DNA of 64,000 nucleotides from Trema orientale (lineage: Eukaryota; Streptophyta; Magnoliopsida; Rosales; Cannabaceae), in the NCBI GenBank assembly GCA_002914845.1, contig JXTC01000154.1, forward strand, positions 127,804 to 191,803, written 5' to 3'. The notes beneath the pieces are model-generated. The model saw only the letters and a program-made list of their open reading frames with translations, was not told the DNA's origin and searched no databases. Below are positions 1-11,400 of the stretch, piece by piece. The stretch's first letter is position 1, and each line of letters begins with the position of its first letter. The translations under genes were made by a program, and so were the position numbers.

Positions 1-857
1 TTCAAAATCATAGGGGACGTTATTGTTATTTCTGAGAATAGGATGGTAATACTAGCATTTTGATTAAACCCAGGGGATATATTTGTATTTTTCCCTTTTA
101 TTAATTATTATTTTGGACAATATTGGTGGCTTAGTTATAAAAGTATCTGATGAAAAGTAAACGACTAATAATACAGAAAGATATAACAAAAAAAAAAATT
201 AATGAAGAATACTTATGTAAAAAAAACTTTACCTTAAAATTTGTAAATTTACTTATGCTTTTTGTAAAATAAAGTTGCAAGTTGTTTGTGCAAATATTAT
301 ATTTGTCAATATATTAATTGATTAATACCTTGATTACTCACTTTTCTAAAAAATTTGCACTAATTAATGTAGCATGATTTTAAACACACTAATCTGACTA
401 TTTTCTGACGGAAACACCCAATCGTGCAACAATACTGAAATTGAAGGTAAAACACTATTAAAGTTAAAAATTGGTGAATCTAGATAGTATAATGATAGTA
501 TAATGAGTATAATTGAACAGTCATAGATGAAATTAAACCCCCCAAAAAAAATGACTACAATTTGTTTTCCGTACCATTTATAAAAAGTCGCTTGTTCTTT
601 CTCTTACTTTGGCATTGTTTTGCCCACATAATGGTCCAAATAATTGATAGAACAACACTTTATGGATTGTGGCTAGCAAATTTATTTAAATATTAGCAAA
701 ACAAATATTGGTACTTGTGGCCAATATTTATTCTACATGTCTGTATCCTGTCCTTGTACTTTATCTGATAATTAAATTTATTTTTACCCTGTCCTGCTTA
801 CGTAGGTAATCTTGGATACGGCAGCTTAATCAAAATAAGGAAAAAAAAATTAAGAAA
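1..857. other. AT-rich intergenic DNA, no gene seen
   Basis: Low-complexity AT-rich sequence with no long ORF and no recognisable protein motif on either strand. I see nothing functional in it. Confidence 0.6.
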
Positions 858-1400
858 ACCCTAGCCGCTGTGAAAATTCTCTCTTCATCTTTTCTTACTT
901 TTACATTTCTAGATTTCTATTTCATGGGAAAGGGGAGATCTTTGGGATTTCTCTCCATTAGGATTTTTAATTCTTCCTTATGTATGAAGGCATATGTCAC
1001 CAAGATATATATCTACAAATATTTTGTCTCACTTGATTCCAGAATTCAGATCTGTGTGAATTTTATTAGTTTTTATCAGTTTTATCTAATTTTGTATGTT
1101 TTTCTTTTAAATCCAAAAGATTTGAGTTTTAAGATCTACAAGATCATATCATGTCAAAGAATGATTTCTATGAGAGATCTGTCACAATATCAATCGAAAG
1201 AACCAACTCTGATAGCGAAGAATGATTTAAAAGAGTGAAGAAGAATCTGTAACTTTAGTTGTACTCCATAGTGGGTTATGTATTTCTTCTCTTGTTCTTA
1301 TTAGAATATTTATCAATAGTTTATCTATTGTTATAGTTATTTTGTAACTTGATTCTCATGTCAATTTTATAATTCATTTGATCAATGAATAGAATTTCTA
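858..1400 (+). other. Possible leader and small decayed transcription unit
   Basis: Begins with a telo-box-like AAACCCTAGCC followed by a CT-rich stretch, the pattern seen in leaders of many plant translation-related genes and also at 52757 in this window. A 122-codon ORF (870-1238) follows, with hydrophobic, low-complexity composition and no family I recognise. The AT-rich tail after 1240 resembles a 3'UTR. It could be a relic or a non-coding transcript; the protein is probably not real. Confidence 0.2.
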
Positions 1401-1557
1401 TTTTGATTGAAAAAGAAAGTTTCTATTTACGTTTCTCTCAAATCTCATTAGACCTATATATAGTAAAAATTGGAGTTAAATTCATTGAAGGCTAACATTT
1501 TTAATTTTTGAAATCAAATACTAGAAATTCTGAAACAAGAATTTTTCTATCTTTAAG

Positions 1558-1931
1558 GTCATGTTTGGTTGGTGGAATGGAATAGGAATGGTAATGAGAA
1601 TTATAATAAAGTGGAATTGGAATGAAAATAGAAATGATATTTCATTATTTAGTTGATTTAGTAGAATGGAATGGAATAAGTACTATATTGACCAAAATGT
1701 CCTTACTTTTAGATGTCATAGTATGGTAAAAAAGGAAAATAATGTTTCCAAAATATGGATAAAATAGTAGAATGGTGATTCCATAGTTTTTTGGATGGAA
1801 TTACAATTCCATCAAATAATGGAACTTTGATTCCATAGGAATTATTATTCCTTTGTTTAATGTCAAAGCAGATAATGGAATAAGAATGATGATTCTATTC
1901 CCAAGTTCATTCTCCTATACCAAACATACCA
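1558..1931. mobile_element. MITE with TGTTTGGT terminal inverted repeats
   Basis: The left end reads GGTCATGTTTGGT and the right end reads ACCAAACATACC, giving imperfect terminal inverted repeats around a non-coding core dominated by GGAATGG and ATTCC motifs. Many plant MITEs of the Harbinger and hAT groups have ends of this form. A TAA lies next to each end, suggesting a 3-bp Harbinger-type duplication, but the exact right boundary is uncertain. A similar element lies at 28078-28439. Confidence 0.55.
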
Positions 1932-2928
1932 TAAAAATTGTTATAGTTAGATTCTTGAAAAGTTAGTTTAGATGATTTATGTGGACGCCAATTGACAATT
2001 TAAAGAGTATAAATATTTTTTTAGCAATTTTAATGACCATATATGTGAATCTGATAAGATTTGTTAGAAAAACTGAAGATTTTATTTAATAATAATACAA
2101 GGTGTTCTTTTTTTTTTTTTGATGAAAAGGCAAAAGGTCATTTAAAAAAAAAAAATAATATTAACCATGCCAATCATGTTAAGTCACTCGTTGTCATGTG
2201 GACTATGGAAACTAGCACAATTTATGGTTTTTTTTTTTTAATTTTTTAAATGTATCGGTAGAGCTTTTTCTTTTTAAACCGTTGAATCAAATCTTATAGA
2301 CAGAAATTATTTCAGAATAAAATGTAAAAACAAAAAAGTAAACCTTATAAATCATTAGATGAATCTTAAATTATTATATTTAGCTCTATTGGTAGATACA
2401 TCTATCTACCAAAAGATTTGTCCTACTTTAGAAGCTTCACATGGTTTTGTAACCTGATAACTTTTCATTGCGTCTTCACATAAATCCTTAAAAGTGATTA
2501 GAATTGTAGTAATATATACAAGTGATTACTGATGCATCAAGATCAATTATTAGAGTATCTTCACGTGGATTCCACCTGAACTAAGGCCCGTGACAAACGA
2601 TGTGCCTTAGCATACTAACTTAGAAGTTTTGAACAAATTTATAAAAATAAAGTTTTTAATTTTAAGGACCAATATTAGGCATTATTCTATATCTTCCATT
2701 ATAATTTCTTCCACCTAATTAATGAAGAAATTTTTTATTAAGATGATGAAAATAAGCTAGAAATTTCACATCATGGCAGACATGGAAAGGGTACTTGATA
2801 CAGCTGGTGGGGAACAACCGATCTTCTAAGAATCCAGTCCCAAATGAAAATTTTTAATTACACCATATATACTGTTAAAAAAAAAAAAAAAAGAAGCAAA
2901 AAGAATGCTCTGTAAAACTACTATGTCA
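1932..2928. other. AT-rich intergenic DNA
   Basis: Several poly-A and poly-T runs and no supported gene. The 62-codon ORF at 2061-2249 is low-complexity. Nothing else was identified. Confidence 0.5.
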
Positions 2929-3272
2929 AAAAGCTTGAATCATTATGATGAATAATTGATTAGAAGAACCATTTTAACAACAATGCATGAAGACAGAGAG
3001 AGATTGTTTTACATGAGTGTAATAAGTGTAAATCTAGTCTAAGTTAATGAGGCAAAAAACAAGATTCAAAAACTTGATTTGTGGGGACAAGATTTACTAT
3101 TTCACAGAGTTTGAATCTTTACGATGAATCATTGACTAGAAGGAAAATTTTTAACAACAGTGCATGAAGAGAGAGAGAGTGTGTAAACCTTTGTAATTAA
3201 GGTAATAAGATTTACTGTTTCACAAAGTTTGATTCTTTATGTTGAATTATTGATTAGAATAATCATTTTAGC
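2929..3272. repeat. Imperfect tandem repeat, about 2.5 units
   Basis: Units starting near 2929, 3106 and 3227 share a TTGAATC..ATGATGAAT..TTGATTAGAA core, then TTTTAACAACA.TGCATGAAGA and GAGAGAG. The third unit stops at 3272, where a solo LTR begins. Its continuation (ACAACAATGCATAGAGAGAG) resumes at about 5462, is interrupted again by an LTR element, and resumes a second time at 8077. The interruption pattern therefore gives the order of events. Confidence 0.6.
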
Positions 3273-4519
3273 TATTAGGGTTTATGCCTAAAAGTATGAA
3301 TATTTTGGATATTTGTTTAATTAATAAAATGATATTTTTCTATTTGAATATGTACATAATTTGTATGTCTTTAAAAGTTAAAAAATCCCTAATTTATTTA
3401 TGTAACCATCAATTTAGTATATAAGTGTTATATGCATGAGGATTAAATTTATGGATAATAAATTAAATATGGTCATAATATTTAATTAAATTATGAGATC
3501 TTTAATTAAATATTATTAATACGGTTCATTAACATTGATAATATAATTCTTTTATCCAGAGTATTGATGTGTTGACATCATGATAGAGGTACTTTATATA
3601 ATTCGATTATATAGGACTGGACCAGACATGATTTGAATTTCACATAATGTCGCTAGATGATCATATATAAATCAATCTTAATCCTGAGTAGTTATAGACT
3701 CCTATTTATAATATTATGTACTTGTTAAAGGCTTGTTTCTTAAACAGACTGAAATACTTGTATCTTAGGAATATGATGAGATGCGTAACTAGGAATGTAG
3801 CTTACAAATATGTAATCTATTCCTTCCATCAGGAAGCTAGAAAGATGATTCCCTTGTGTATTGATTTAGGACTTGAACAGTTTGGGTACTCAATTTATAA
3901 TAGATTTATAAATTAGTTGTTCAATGGAGAATCAATGATATAAAAGGATAAAGATGTAATTGGAGAGGTAAACGGAACATAACCTAGCTCTGATTACGAA
4001 TTGTCTAAGGAGGATTGAACTACATGTAATGATTAAATCGATTGACTGCTCGTTGTTTTCTGAGTAAATTAATTCTGTAACTTTAAGAGTGCAATTCCAT
4101 ATTTTTAGTAGAGTAATACTGGAATTAATAAATTAGACAAATTAATTAAAGAGTTTAATTAATTATCATAATTTATTAGAGCTTGAATTATAGGTCCATA
4201 GGTCCACAATTCTACCTCTTACAAACACTATACTGGATATTACATTATTTCTATTACTACACACTTTGTCTAGATAAATTGTTTATCTATATGTAATTAA
4301 TAATTGTTATTAGTTTACTAATTAATTTAAATTTATATAGAGATAAGTTTCCTAATTTGTTTAAATTTTAAATTTAAAAATATCTGATTATCAGATAATT
4401 AGATTAATAGAAATTGAGAAACTAACTGAAAAATGGAACACTCTTTCTTGAAGGAATGAGTTATCTGCTAGTTTATATATATATATATATTAATTAGATT
4501 AATTAGTTATATATATATA

Positions 4520-4690
4520 GGGAATGGCTACGGTAGGGGCGTCCCTACGTAGGGTCATGCCTTAATTATCGTTGGATGGGAATCTGTGGAGAATAACGGG
4601 AATCTGTGGAGAATCTATTTATATACAGATTCTCATCCAACGGAGAATAGACAGGCCCTACGTAGGGGCGCCCCTACTGTAGACGCGCCC
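4520..4690 (+). mobile_element. MITE family A, copy 1 (9-bp TSD)
   Basis: 171-bp non-coding element whose ends are inverted: left GGGAATGGCTACGGTAGGGGC, right GCCCCTACTGTAGACGCGCCC. It is flanked on both sides by ATATATATA, a 9-bp duplication expected of Mutator-type elements, though in AT-repeat DNA this is weak evidence alone. The interior is itself palindromic (GTTGGATGGGAATCTG paired with CAGATTCTCATCCAAC). A second copy lies in opposite orientation at 52133-52304. Confidence 0.7.
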
Positions 4691-4756
4691 ATATATATAA
4701 TATTACCTTTTCCATATAAGGAAAAGGTTATGATGAAAATTATATATATATGTATT

Positions 4757-4987
4757 GTTGCCAATTCAGTGGGTATTTTTTTTACTTATGTATAAGTATT
4801 TTTTTTACTCATTGGATCATCATCTAACGGTGATCCAACGGCTATAATGATATGCATGAAAAGACAGACATCATTATGTTGTTTCTCTCTTACTTTTTAC
4901 TTACAAAAAAATGTGCATAATAAATTTTAATTTGTCAAAATGATACCTATGTATAGATAAAGAAAAATACCTACTAGATTGGTGCCC
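4757..4987 (-). mobile_element. MITE family B, copy 1
   Basis: Non-coding element with terminal inverted repeats of the form GGGCACCAATC.AGTAGGTATTTTT and AAAATACCTACTAGATTGG. It contains the family signatures GATCCAACGGCTA, a GAGAGAAA tract and ATGTGCATAA. It is inverted relative to the other copies at 30111, 30376, 51114 and 62644. Confidence 0.65.
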
Positions 4988-5471
4988 TATATATATATAT
5001 ATTAATTAATATGATTAATTTATTTATTTATTAAATAATTTAATAAATAGGTATATATATATAAAGGAAACCCTAGCAAAAATATATGCACTACCTATTT
5101 TTCTACAAAACATCCTTAAACTAAAGAGAAAAAGAAGAGAGTCTTCCCATTCTTTGTAGAAGAAATTTTTGCAATCTCATGTATTGAGAATATTACAAGT
5201 GTCTAAAATATGAGTTTGAGAAACTGTACGCAACGCCTATACGTTCATCTAGTTGTATTTCATAATTAAATTAGAAGATCGTAGTTTAGAAGACTAAAAA
5301 ATTGGGATCTGCTAATAGACTACAAGAGATATTAGATCTATTCTCTTTGTATATTTTTTATTGTCTATGAATTAATACTATCTACTCATATAGTCAATTA
5401 TTTGAGAAACTTTTTGAATATTGCTAGGGCAATCTGTACAAATTCAATTTTAAAACCAACATTAACAACAA

Positions 5472-5474
5472 TGC

Positions 5475-5510
<36 letters not shown>

Positions 5511-5523
5511 AGAGAGAGAGAGT
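5472..5523. repeat. (GA)n microsatellite
   Basis: Nearly pure AG dinucleotide repeat in two blocks separated by TTTG. It expands the short GAGAGAG tract already present in the neighbouring tandem repeat units. Confidence 0.9.
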
Positions 5524-5530
5524 TGGTATT

Positions 5531-6122
5531 TGTTGGGAATCTGACCGCCTCAAATTCGCCACTCCCAGGATTTCACTTCAACGAATATCAGAATAATGGA
5601 GAAATAAAAATAAGGAATTGAAACGGTCACCACAACACAAGAATTTAAGTGGAAAACTCCTAAATCAGGAGAAAAACCACTGCCCTCCAGAAAAGACTTC
5701 ACTATATGAAAAATTGTTACAATCATACAGCTTTTTCTCTTCTACCCAATGATGCCAAAACACTCAAGCACTCTTACAAGTATTTTCTCACTCACACCTT
5801 TCACTACCACTCTTTGAACAACAAGAGAGCACACACCTCTCTATACTTAAGAAAACACTCCTAAGAAAATACAAAGAGAAGAAAAAGGACGTTTAACTAG
5901 AGAAGAGAAAATACCAAAATACTTCTTTGATATTGGGATGAGAAACAATGAGAGAATAGGTCTCTATTTATAGTTAAAGCTTACCTACCCTTTACACGTT
6001 TACTACCAAAACTTACCAAAATAGATACACGGCCTATACGCGTTTTTTACTCGGTATGCATGAATCAAGGAAGTTTTTATTATTTTCTTTTAATTGGGAA
6101 AACGTGTAAAAACGCGTTAACA
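5531..6122 (-). repeat. 3' LTR of the gag-only element
   Basis: 592-bp repeat beginning TGTTGGGAATCTGAC and ending CGCGTTAACA on the plus strand, closely similar to 7482-8076 with scattered substitutions. On the minus strand it contains a TATA-like ACTATAAATAGAG near 5965-5977, a likely core promoter. The adjoining ATCTCCCACTTG is the polypurine tract read in reverse. Confidence 0.88.
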
Positions 6123-6509
6123 ATCTCCCACTTGAAGACTTGATTTTAATCATGTCTTCACACTCGATCATTGAAAGGGCTCATCTTATAGCTACAGCTA
6201 TCATTGTCTTCACCGACAATCATACTCTACCATATGAGTACACCACTTAGAATTGACGAATTCTAAGAATTTCACCTCGGCTCATGTCGAAAAAACCTTG
6301 CTGATAATTATGGTACTAACTCCCACTGTTTGGCTTTTTCGGAAGTCCATCAGCCATCGCCATCATTCACCACACACCATGCATCAATGCCAAACCAATG
6401 CTTGTGTGCAAACTTGTGAACCCTGAATCCCGCCGCTATATATATACATCCTCGTTTATGGCAACTTTGAGATTAGCGGCATGCCATGAGGATGTACACG
6501 TCTTCCAGA
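6123..6509. other. Non-coding 3' interior of the gag-only element
   Basis: No Pol-like reading frame is visible between the gag stop and the 3' LTR. The stretch next to the LTR (GAAGAC..GATTTTAATCATGTCTTC) resembles, in reverse, the segment before the 3' LTR of the full Copia element at about 61000-61035, suggesting related families. Confidence 0.6.
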
Positions 6510-7307
6510 TCACAAAGCGTTACTGTCCCCCTCAAAGAAGACAATATTAGCAACTTGATCAGACTTGGAGCTTCTAGCCGAACTTGCTCTATCTTTTGGA
6601 CAATTTCTCTTAACGTGCCCAGATTGTCCACACGTCCAACAAATTATATTCTTTTTATTGGAGTTCTTCTTTTTCCCATTCTCGACTATCAATGCTGAGC
6701 CTTCAGATGAATTATTACCACCACCACTCAGCCTTCTTTCTTCAGAAAGTAAATTACTTGTTACTTCTGAAAAAATCACAGTCTCCTTCCCATACACTAG
6801 AATCAGTTTCATATGCTCATAGGAAGATGGAAGAGACCAAATTAATCGTAAAGCTTTATCTTCATCATCAATCTTAACTCCAATAGCCTCTAATTCAGAA
6901 ACGATGCCATTTAAGATACCGAGATGATCAGATATTGTTGTACCTTCACTCATACGTGGTGTATGAAACTGCTCCTTCAGGTACACCCGATTTGAAATAC
7001 CTTTTGCCCGATACAATTCTCCAAGCTTTTCTCAGAGATCCTTGGCTGTAGATATTCCAAGCACATTTGCCAGAACATTTTTTGCCAAGCACATTCGTAT
7101 CGCACTTGCCGCTCTCTCATCTAGATCTTCCCAGTCTTCATCGCCAATTTTGGATTTTCCAGAATTATCTCTACCCTTCAAAACCTTGTGTAGTCTAGAT
7201 TGAATCAGCAAATCTTTGACTTGAACTTGCCATAAGCTAAAGTTAATATTCCCGTCAAATTTCTCTACATCAGCTCTTATCGGAGTTGAATACTTGATTC
7301 CTGACAT
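6510..7307 (-). pseudogene. Copia Gag polyprotein with one in-frame stop
   Basis: Start ATG is at 7307-7305 (MSGIKYSTPIRADVEKFDG). The sequence is a TNT1-type Gag: FDG..FSLWQ near the N-terminus, a LDERAASAIRMCL block, LWSLPSSYEHM-like capsid motifs and a CCHC zinc knuckle (CWTCGQSGHVKRNC), ending ...GDSNAL. One TGA at 7034-7032 replaces the tryptophan expected in KDLWEKLGELY, a TGG to TGA change. Otherwise the frame is open over about 265 codons. Gag would form the particle that packages the element RNA. The extra N-terminal codons up to 7400 are probably untranslated leader. Confidence 0.8.
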
Positions 7308-7481
7308 GTCGCTTTGCACCGTAAGCTTGAGAAAATACCAAAAAAAAAAAAATTCCCAGGAAGGATTGGAGGGGTCACAACAGTCCCACTTAAAACCCAA
7401 TCTCCTTAGACAGAATTTTTTTTTTGTTTAGACTACCACCAAGCTCTAGTGCACTGAAGAACCTGCCGCTCTGATACTAGT

Positions 7482-8076
7482 TGTTGGGAATCTGACTGCC
7501 TCAAATTCGTCACTCCCAGGATTTCACTTCAACGACTATCAAAATAATGGAGAAACAAAAATAGGGAATTGAAACGGTCACCCCAACACAAGAATTTAAG
7601 TGGAAAACTCCTAAATCAGGAGAAAAACCACTGTCCTCCAGAAAAGACTTCACTATATGAAAAATTGTTACAATCATGCAGCTTTTTCTCTTCTACCTAA
7701 TGATCCCAAAACACTCAAGCACTCTTACAAGTATTTTCTCACTCACACATTTCACCACCACTCTTTGAACAACAAGAGAGCACACACATCTCTATACTTA
7801 AGAAAACACTTCTAAGAAAATACAAAGAGAAGAAAAAAGACTTTTAACTAGAGAAGAGGAAAACACCAAAATGTTTCTTTGATATTGGGATGAGAAACAA
7901 TGAGAGAATATGTCTCTATTTATAGTTAAAGCTTACTAACCCTTTACACGTTTTCTATCAAAATTTATCAAAATAGATACACGGCCTATACGCGTTTTTT
8001 ACTCGGTATGCATGAATCCAAGAGAGTTTTTATTATTTTCCTTTAATTGGAAAAATGTATAAAAAACGCGTTAACA
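7482..8076 (-). repeat. 5' LTR of the gag-only element
   Basis: 595-bp partner of 5531-6122. The primer-binding site (7469-7480 on the minus strand, TAGTATCAGAGC) abuts it. It ends at the GTATT target duplication. Because the element is antisense to PHYE, any transcription starting in this LTR runs away from that gene. Confidence 0.88.
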
Positions 8077-8110
8077 GTATTATCATTACTTTTTTCTCCC
8101 CTTGATAAAC

Positions 8111-8112
8111 AG
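8111..8112 (+). promoter_or_regulatory. Possible 3' splice site in the PHYE leader
   Basis: A pyrimidine-rich run ACTTTTTTCTCCCCTTGATAAACAG precedes this AG. If used, it would be the acceptor of a 5'UTR intron and the retrotransposons upstream could lie inside that intron rather than in the promoter. No matching donor could be fixed by eye, so this is only a candidate. Confidence 0.25.
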
Positions 8113-8193
8113 GTATTACTATTACATGAGTGGAAGTGTAAAAATTTAAGGTCAAGTTAATAAGTTCAGAAAAACAAGATTAAGACTTGATTA

Positions 8194-8439
8194 GTGGGAA
8201 ATATACCAAAGCTGCTAAAAACAATGAAAGAGACGTGTAAAACGTACGAGAGGAAGAATCATCAAGAAGCAGAAGCACTAGCAGTAGTAGCAACAAGAAG
8301 TACGTTTCCTTTCATCATCAATGTCTATTTGAGTTTTGTGGCAAGAACCCACCAAAGGGAGCCTTCTAAATGGGGCAGGGAAGTGGCGAAAAGGGCACAA
8401 CAACGGCCATCTCATCCTCCTCAGCTGCTAGCAACATGA
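8194..8439 (+). promoter_or_regulatory. Upstream ORF overlapping the PHYE start
   Basis: An 81-codon ORF begins 176 bases upstream of the PHYE ATG, in a different frame, and runs 70 bases into the PHYE coding sequence. If the transcript includes it, ribosomes starting here would bypass the main start, which would reduce PHYE translation. The peptide matches nothing I recognise. Whether the leader includes this ATG is unknown. Confidence 0.35.
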
Positions 8440-11400
8440 GGCCTAATACCCCCACCGCCATAGCCACCGCCAACAAAGGCAAAGAAATCGCTCAGTACAA
8501 TGCCGATGCTGGTCTCATGGCCGAGTTTGAGAACTCGGGTGTTTCAGGTAAGTCCTTTAACTATGCAAGATCAGTAGTTCATGCTCCTCAGAGCGTACCA
8601 GAGGAGCAAATCACTGCTTACTTAGCCAGAATGCAAAGGGGTGGTCTTATCCAATCCTTTGGTTGTATGCTTGCTATTGAAGAACCCACTTTTAGAATCA
8701 TCAGTTATAGTGAGAATTGCTTTGATATGTTGGGTTTGGACTCATTAGTCTCTCAATTTGAGTCAAAACAGGAAAAGGGTCTGATTGGGATTGATGCTAG
8801 AACACTGTTTACTCAACCGTCTGGTGCTTCATTGAGTAAAGCTGTGGCTTCTCGGGAGATATCTTTACTAAACCCCATTTGGGTTTATTCTAGAACTACC
8901 CAGAAGCCGTTTTATGCTATACTTCATAGAATTGATGTGGGGATTGTGATTGATTTGGAGCCTGCTAAGTCGGGTGATCCGGCATTGTCGCTTGCCGGAG
9001 CGGTTCAGTCTCAGAAGCTTGCGGTTCGAGCAATTTCTAGGCTGCAGTCTCTCCCTGGGGGAGACATCGGTGCGTTGTGTGACACCGTTGTTGAAGATGT
9101 TCAGAAGCTAACTGGATATGATAGAGTTATGGTTTATAAGTTCCATGAAGATGGTCATGGTGAAGTGGTGTCTGAAATCAGGAGGTCTGATTTGGAACCG
9201 TACTTGGGCTTACACTATCCTGCCACAGATATCCCCCAAGCTGCTCGATTCTTGTTCAAGCAGAACCGTGTTAGAATTATTTGTGACTGCAATGCGAATC
9301 CAGTTAAAATCATTCAAAGTGAAGAGCTGAAGCAGCCATTGGTCTTGGTCAATTCTACCCTGCGCTCACCACATGGCTGCCACATACAGTACATGGCCAA
9401 CATGGGGACAATTGCATCATTGGCGATGGCAGTCATTATAAATAGTAACGATTCAACAAAGCTCTGGGGGTTGGTAGTGTGCCACCACACTTCACCACGC
9501 TATGTTCCTTTCACCCTTCGCTATGCTTGTGAGTTTCTTATGCAAGCATTTGGATTGCAGCTACACATGGAGCTCCAGTTGGCATCTCAACTGGCAGAGA
9601 AAAGAATTCTCAGAACGCAGACGTTACTTTGTGACATGCTCCTCCGAGATGCCCCATTTGGGATTGTAACCCAATCACCTAGTATCAGGGATCTAGTGAA
9701 GTGTGATGGGGCTGCATTGTACTATGGGGGTACATGTTGGTTACTTGGGGTAACTCCAACTGAATCACAGGTGAAAGATATTGCAGAGTGGCTCCTAAGA
9801 ACTCATGGAGATTCCACAGGCCTGAGTACTGATAGTTTGGCAGATGCTGGGTACCCGGGTGCTGCGTTACTGGGCGATGCTGTTTGTGGCATGGCTACTG
9901 CAAGAATCACTTCGAAGGATTTCTTATTTTGGTTCAGGTCACACACTGCTGAGGAAATCAAGTGGGGAGGAGCTAAGCATCATCCAGAAGATAAGGACGA
10001 CGGTGGAAGAATGCACCCGAGATCTTCATTTAAAGCTTTCCTTGAAGTGGTAAAAAGTAGAAGTTTGCCTTGGGAGGTTTCCGAAATAAACGCCATTCAT
10101 TCTCTACAGCTTATAATAAGAGACTCATTTCAGGAGATGGAGGACAGTGGTTTCAAAACAGTGAATAGTCAGAAGAGTGACGATACAGATATGCAGGGTA
10201 TGGACGAACTCAGTTCTGTGGCTTGTGAGATGGTTAAATTGATTGAGACAGCAACGGTTCCTATTTTTGGAGTTGATTCAGCTGGTATAATCAATGGCTG
10301 GAATGAGAAAATTGCTGAATTGATAGGATTACAAGCTAACGAAGCTATGGGAAAGTCATTGGTTGATGAAGTTGTTCATGAGGACTCACGTGAAGCCATT
10401 GGAAATCTTCTAAGCAGAGCTTTGCAAGGTAACTGTTTCATTGTCTTAATAGTGAAGGGAATAACACATGACTTCTATAATTTGTAGTCCAGTGTCCCTG
10501 CATACTACATTGCACACTTTGTAAATTGTATGGATGCAAATAACTCGGTAGCTTCTATATTTTTATTAGCATACATGTGTATGAAATACACAACTTAAAG
10601 TCAGCTCCTTGAAGCATTATTACAATAAAAACTGACTAGCTTTGGTCAATTTGTCAGCTCCTTGAAGCATTATTACAATAAAACTGACTAGGTTTGGTCA
10701 ATTTGGCTGCTTTACTGTAAGGGCATGTTTACTAATCCCAAATGGAGAGAAAAGGGAGGAAAGGGAAAGGCATTCCCTTTCATGTGTTTACATACCTATA
10801 AGTTACACATGAAAGGGAATACTAGCATTTCCCACTCATTGTTTCTTATTCTCTCCATTTCCTCTCTTATTCATTCCTGTTGCAGATTAGTAAACGTGGT
10901 CTAAGTTTGTAATTGAGGTCATATCTTCCCACACGTAAAGTCTTGTATTTCCTTGAATCCTAAGTATGCCCCATTTTGGATTTCCCTGTGCACAGTAAAT
11001 GCCTTAAACTAGAACCAGATGACATCCCTTATTGGAGAAAATTTACTAGTTTCAGTACTTAATAACATACTTTCCGAGACAACTTCCTCTTAGCCTATTT
11101 CCAATTAGTGATAACGTTATTGTCTTAATTCTCTCTCAAAAACTCTCTCTCCGAGCACTTATCATTCAACTTCTTACCGTCTACCTCACCATCTTCCTTT
11201 TGGCTGTGCCCAACATAAGACTCTAATTTGATGAAAGAGAGTTTGTTGGATGTTGTGAAGACTTTCGGATATTTCAAGGGACTTACATCTGTTTTACTTG
11301 TTTTTTGCTTACTGATGAAAACAGTTATAGATCATGTCAGGTTATAATTTATAAGTTCTAGAAAAAATATGTGATGATATAAGAAGCGATGCAGGGTTTC

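Larger units (their letters stand above)
3273..5461 (+). mobile_element. Solo LTR of a retrotransposon, with nested MITEs
   Basis: Starts TATTAGGGTTTATGCCTAAAAG (probably a mutated TG start) and ends in ACA. The flanking pentamers are TTAGC (3268-3272) and TTAAC (5462-5466). Closing the gap restores the TTTTAACAACAATGC string seen in neighbouring repeat units, which strongly supports an insertion. No gag or pol coding remains. Two younger MITEs (4520-4690 and 4757-4987) lie inside, so the native LTR was about 1.8 kb. Family is not determined; the start resembles LTRs of large plant Copia elements. Confidence 0.55.
5531..8076 (-). mobile_element. Gag-only LTR retrotransposon (TR-GAG type) on the minus strand
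   Basis: A complete 2546-bp element with two LTRs (5531-6122 and 7482-8076, TG...CA ends) and a perfect 5-bp target duplication GTATT (5526-5530 and 8077-8081). Reading on the minus strand, the primer-binding site next to the right LTR is TAGTATCAGAGC, one base from the usual Met-tRNA complement TGGTATCAGAGC. A polypurine tract (AAGTGGGAGAT) abuts the left LTR. The interior encodes only a Gag protein and no protease, integrase or reverse transcriptase, so it would depend on an autonomous Copia partner. It lies 293 bp upstream of the PHYE start codon. Confidence 0.88.
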
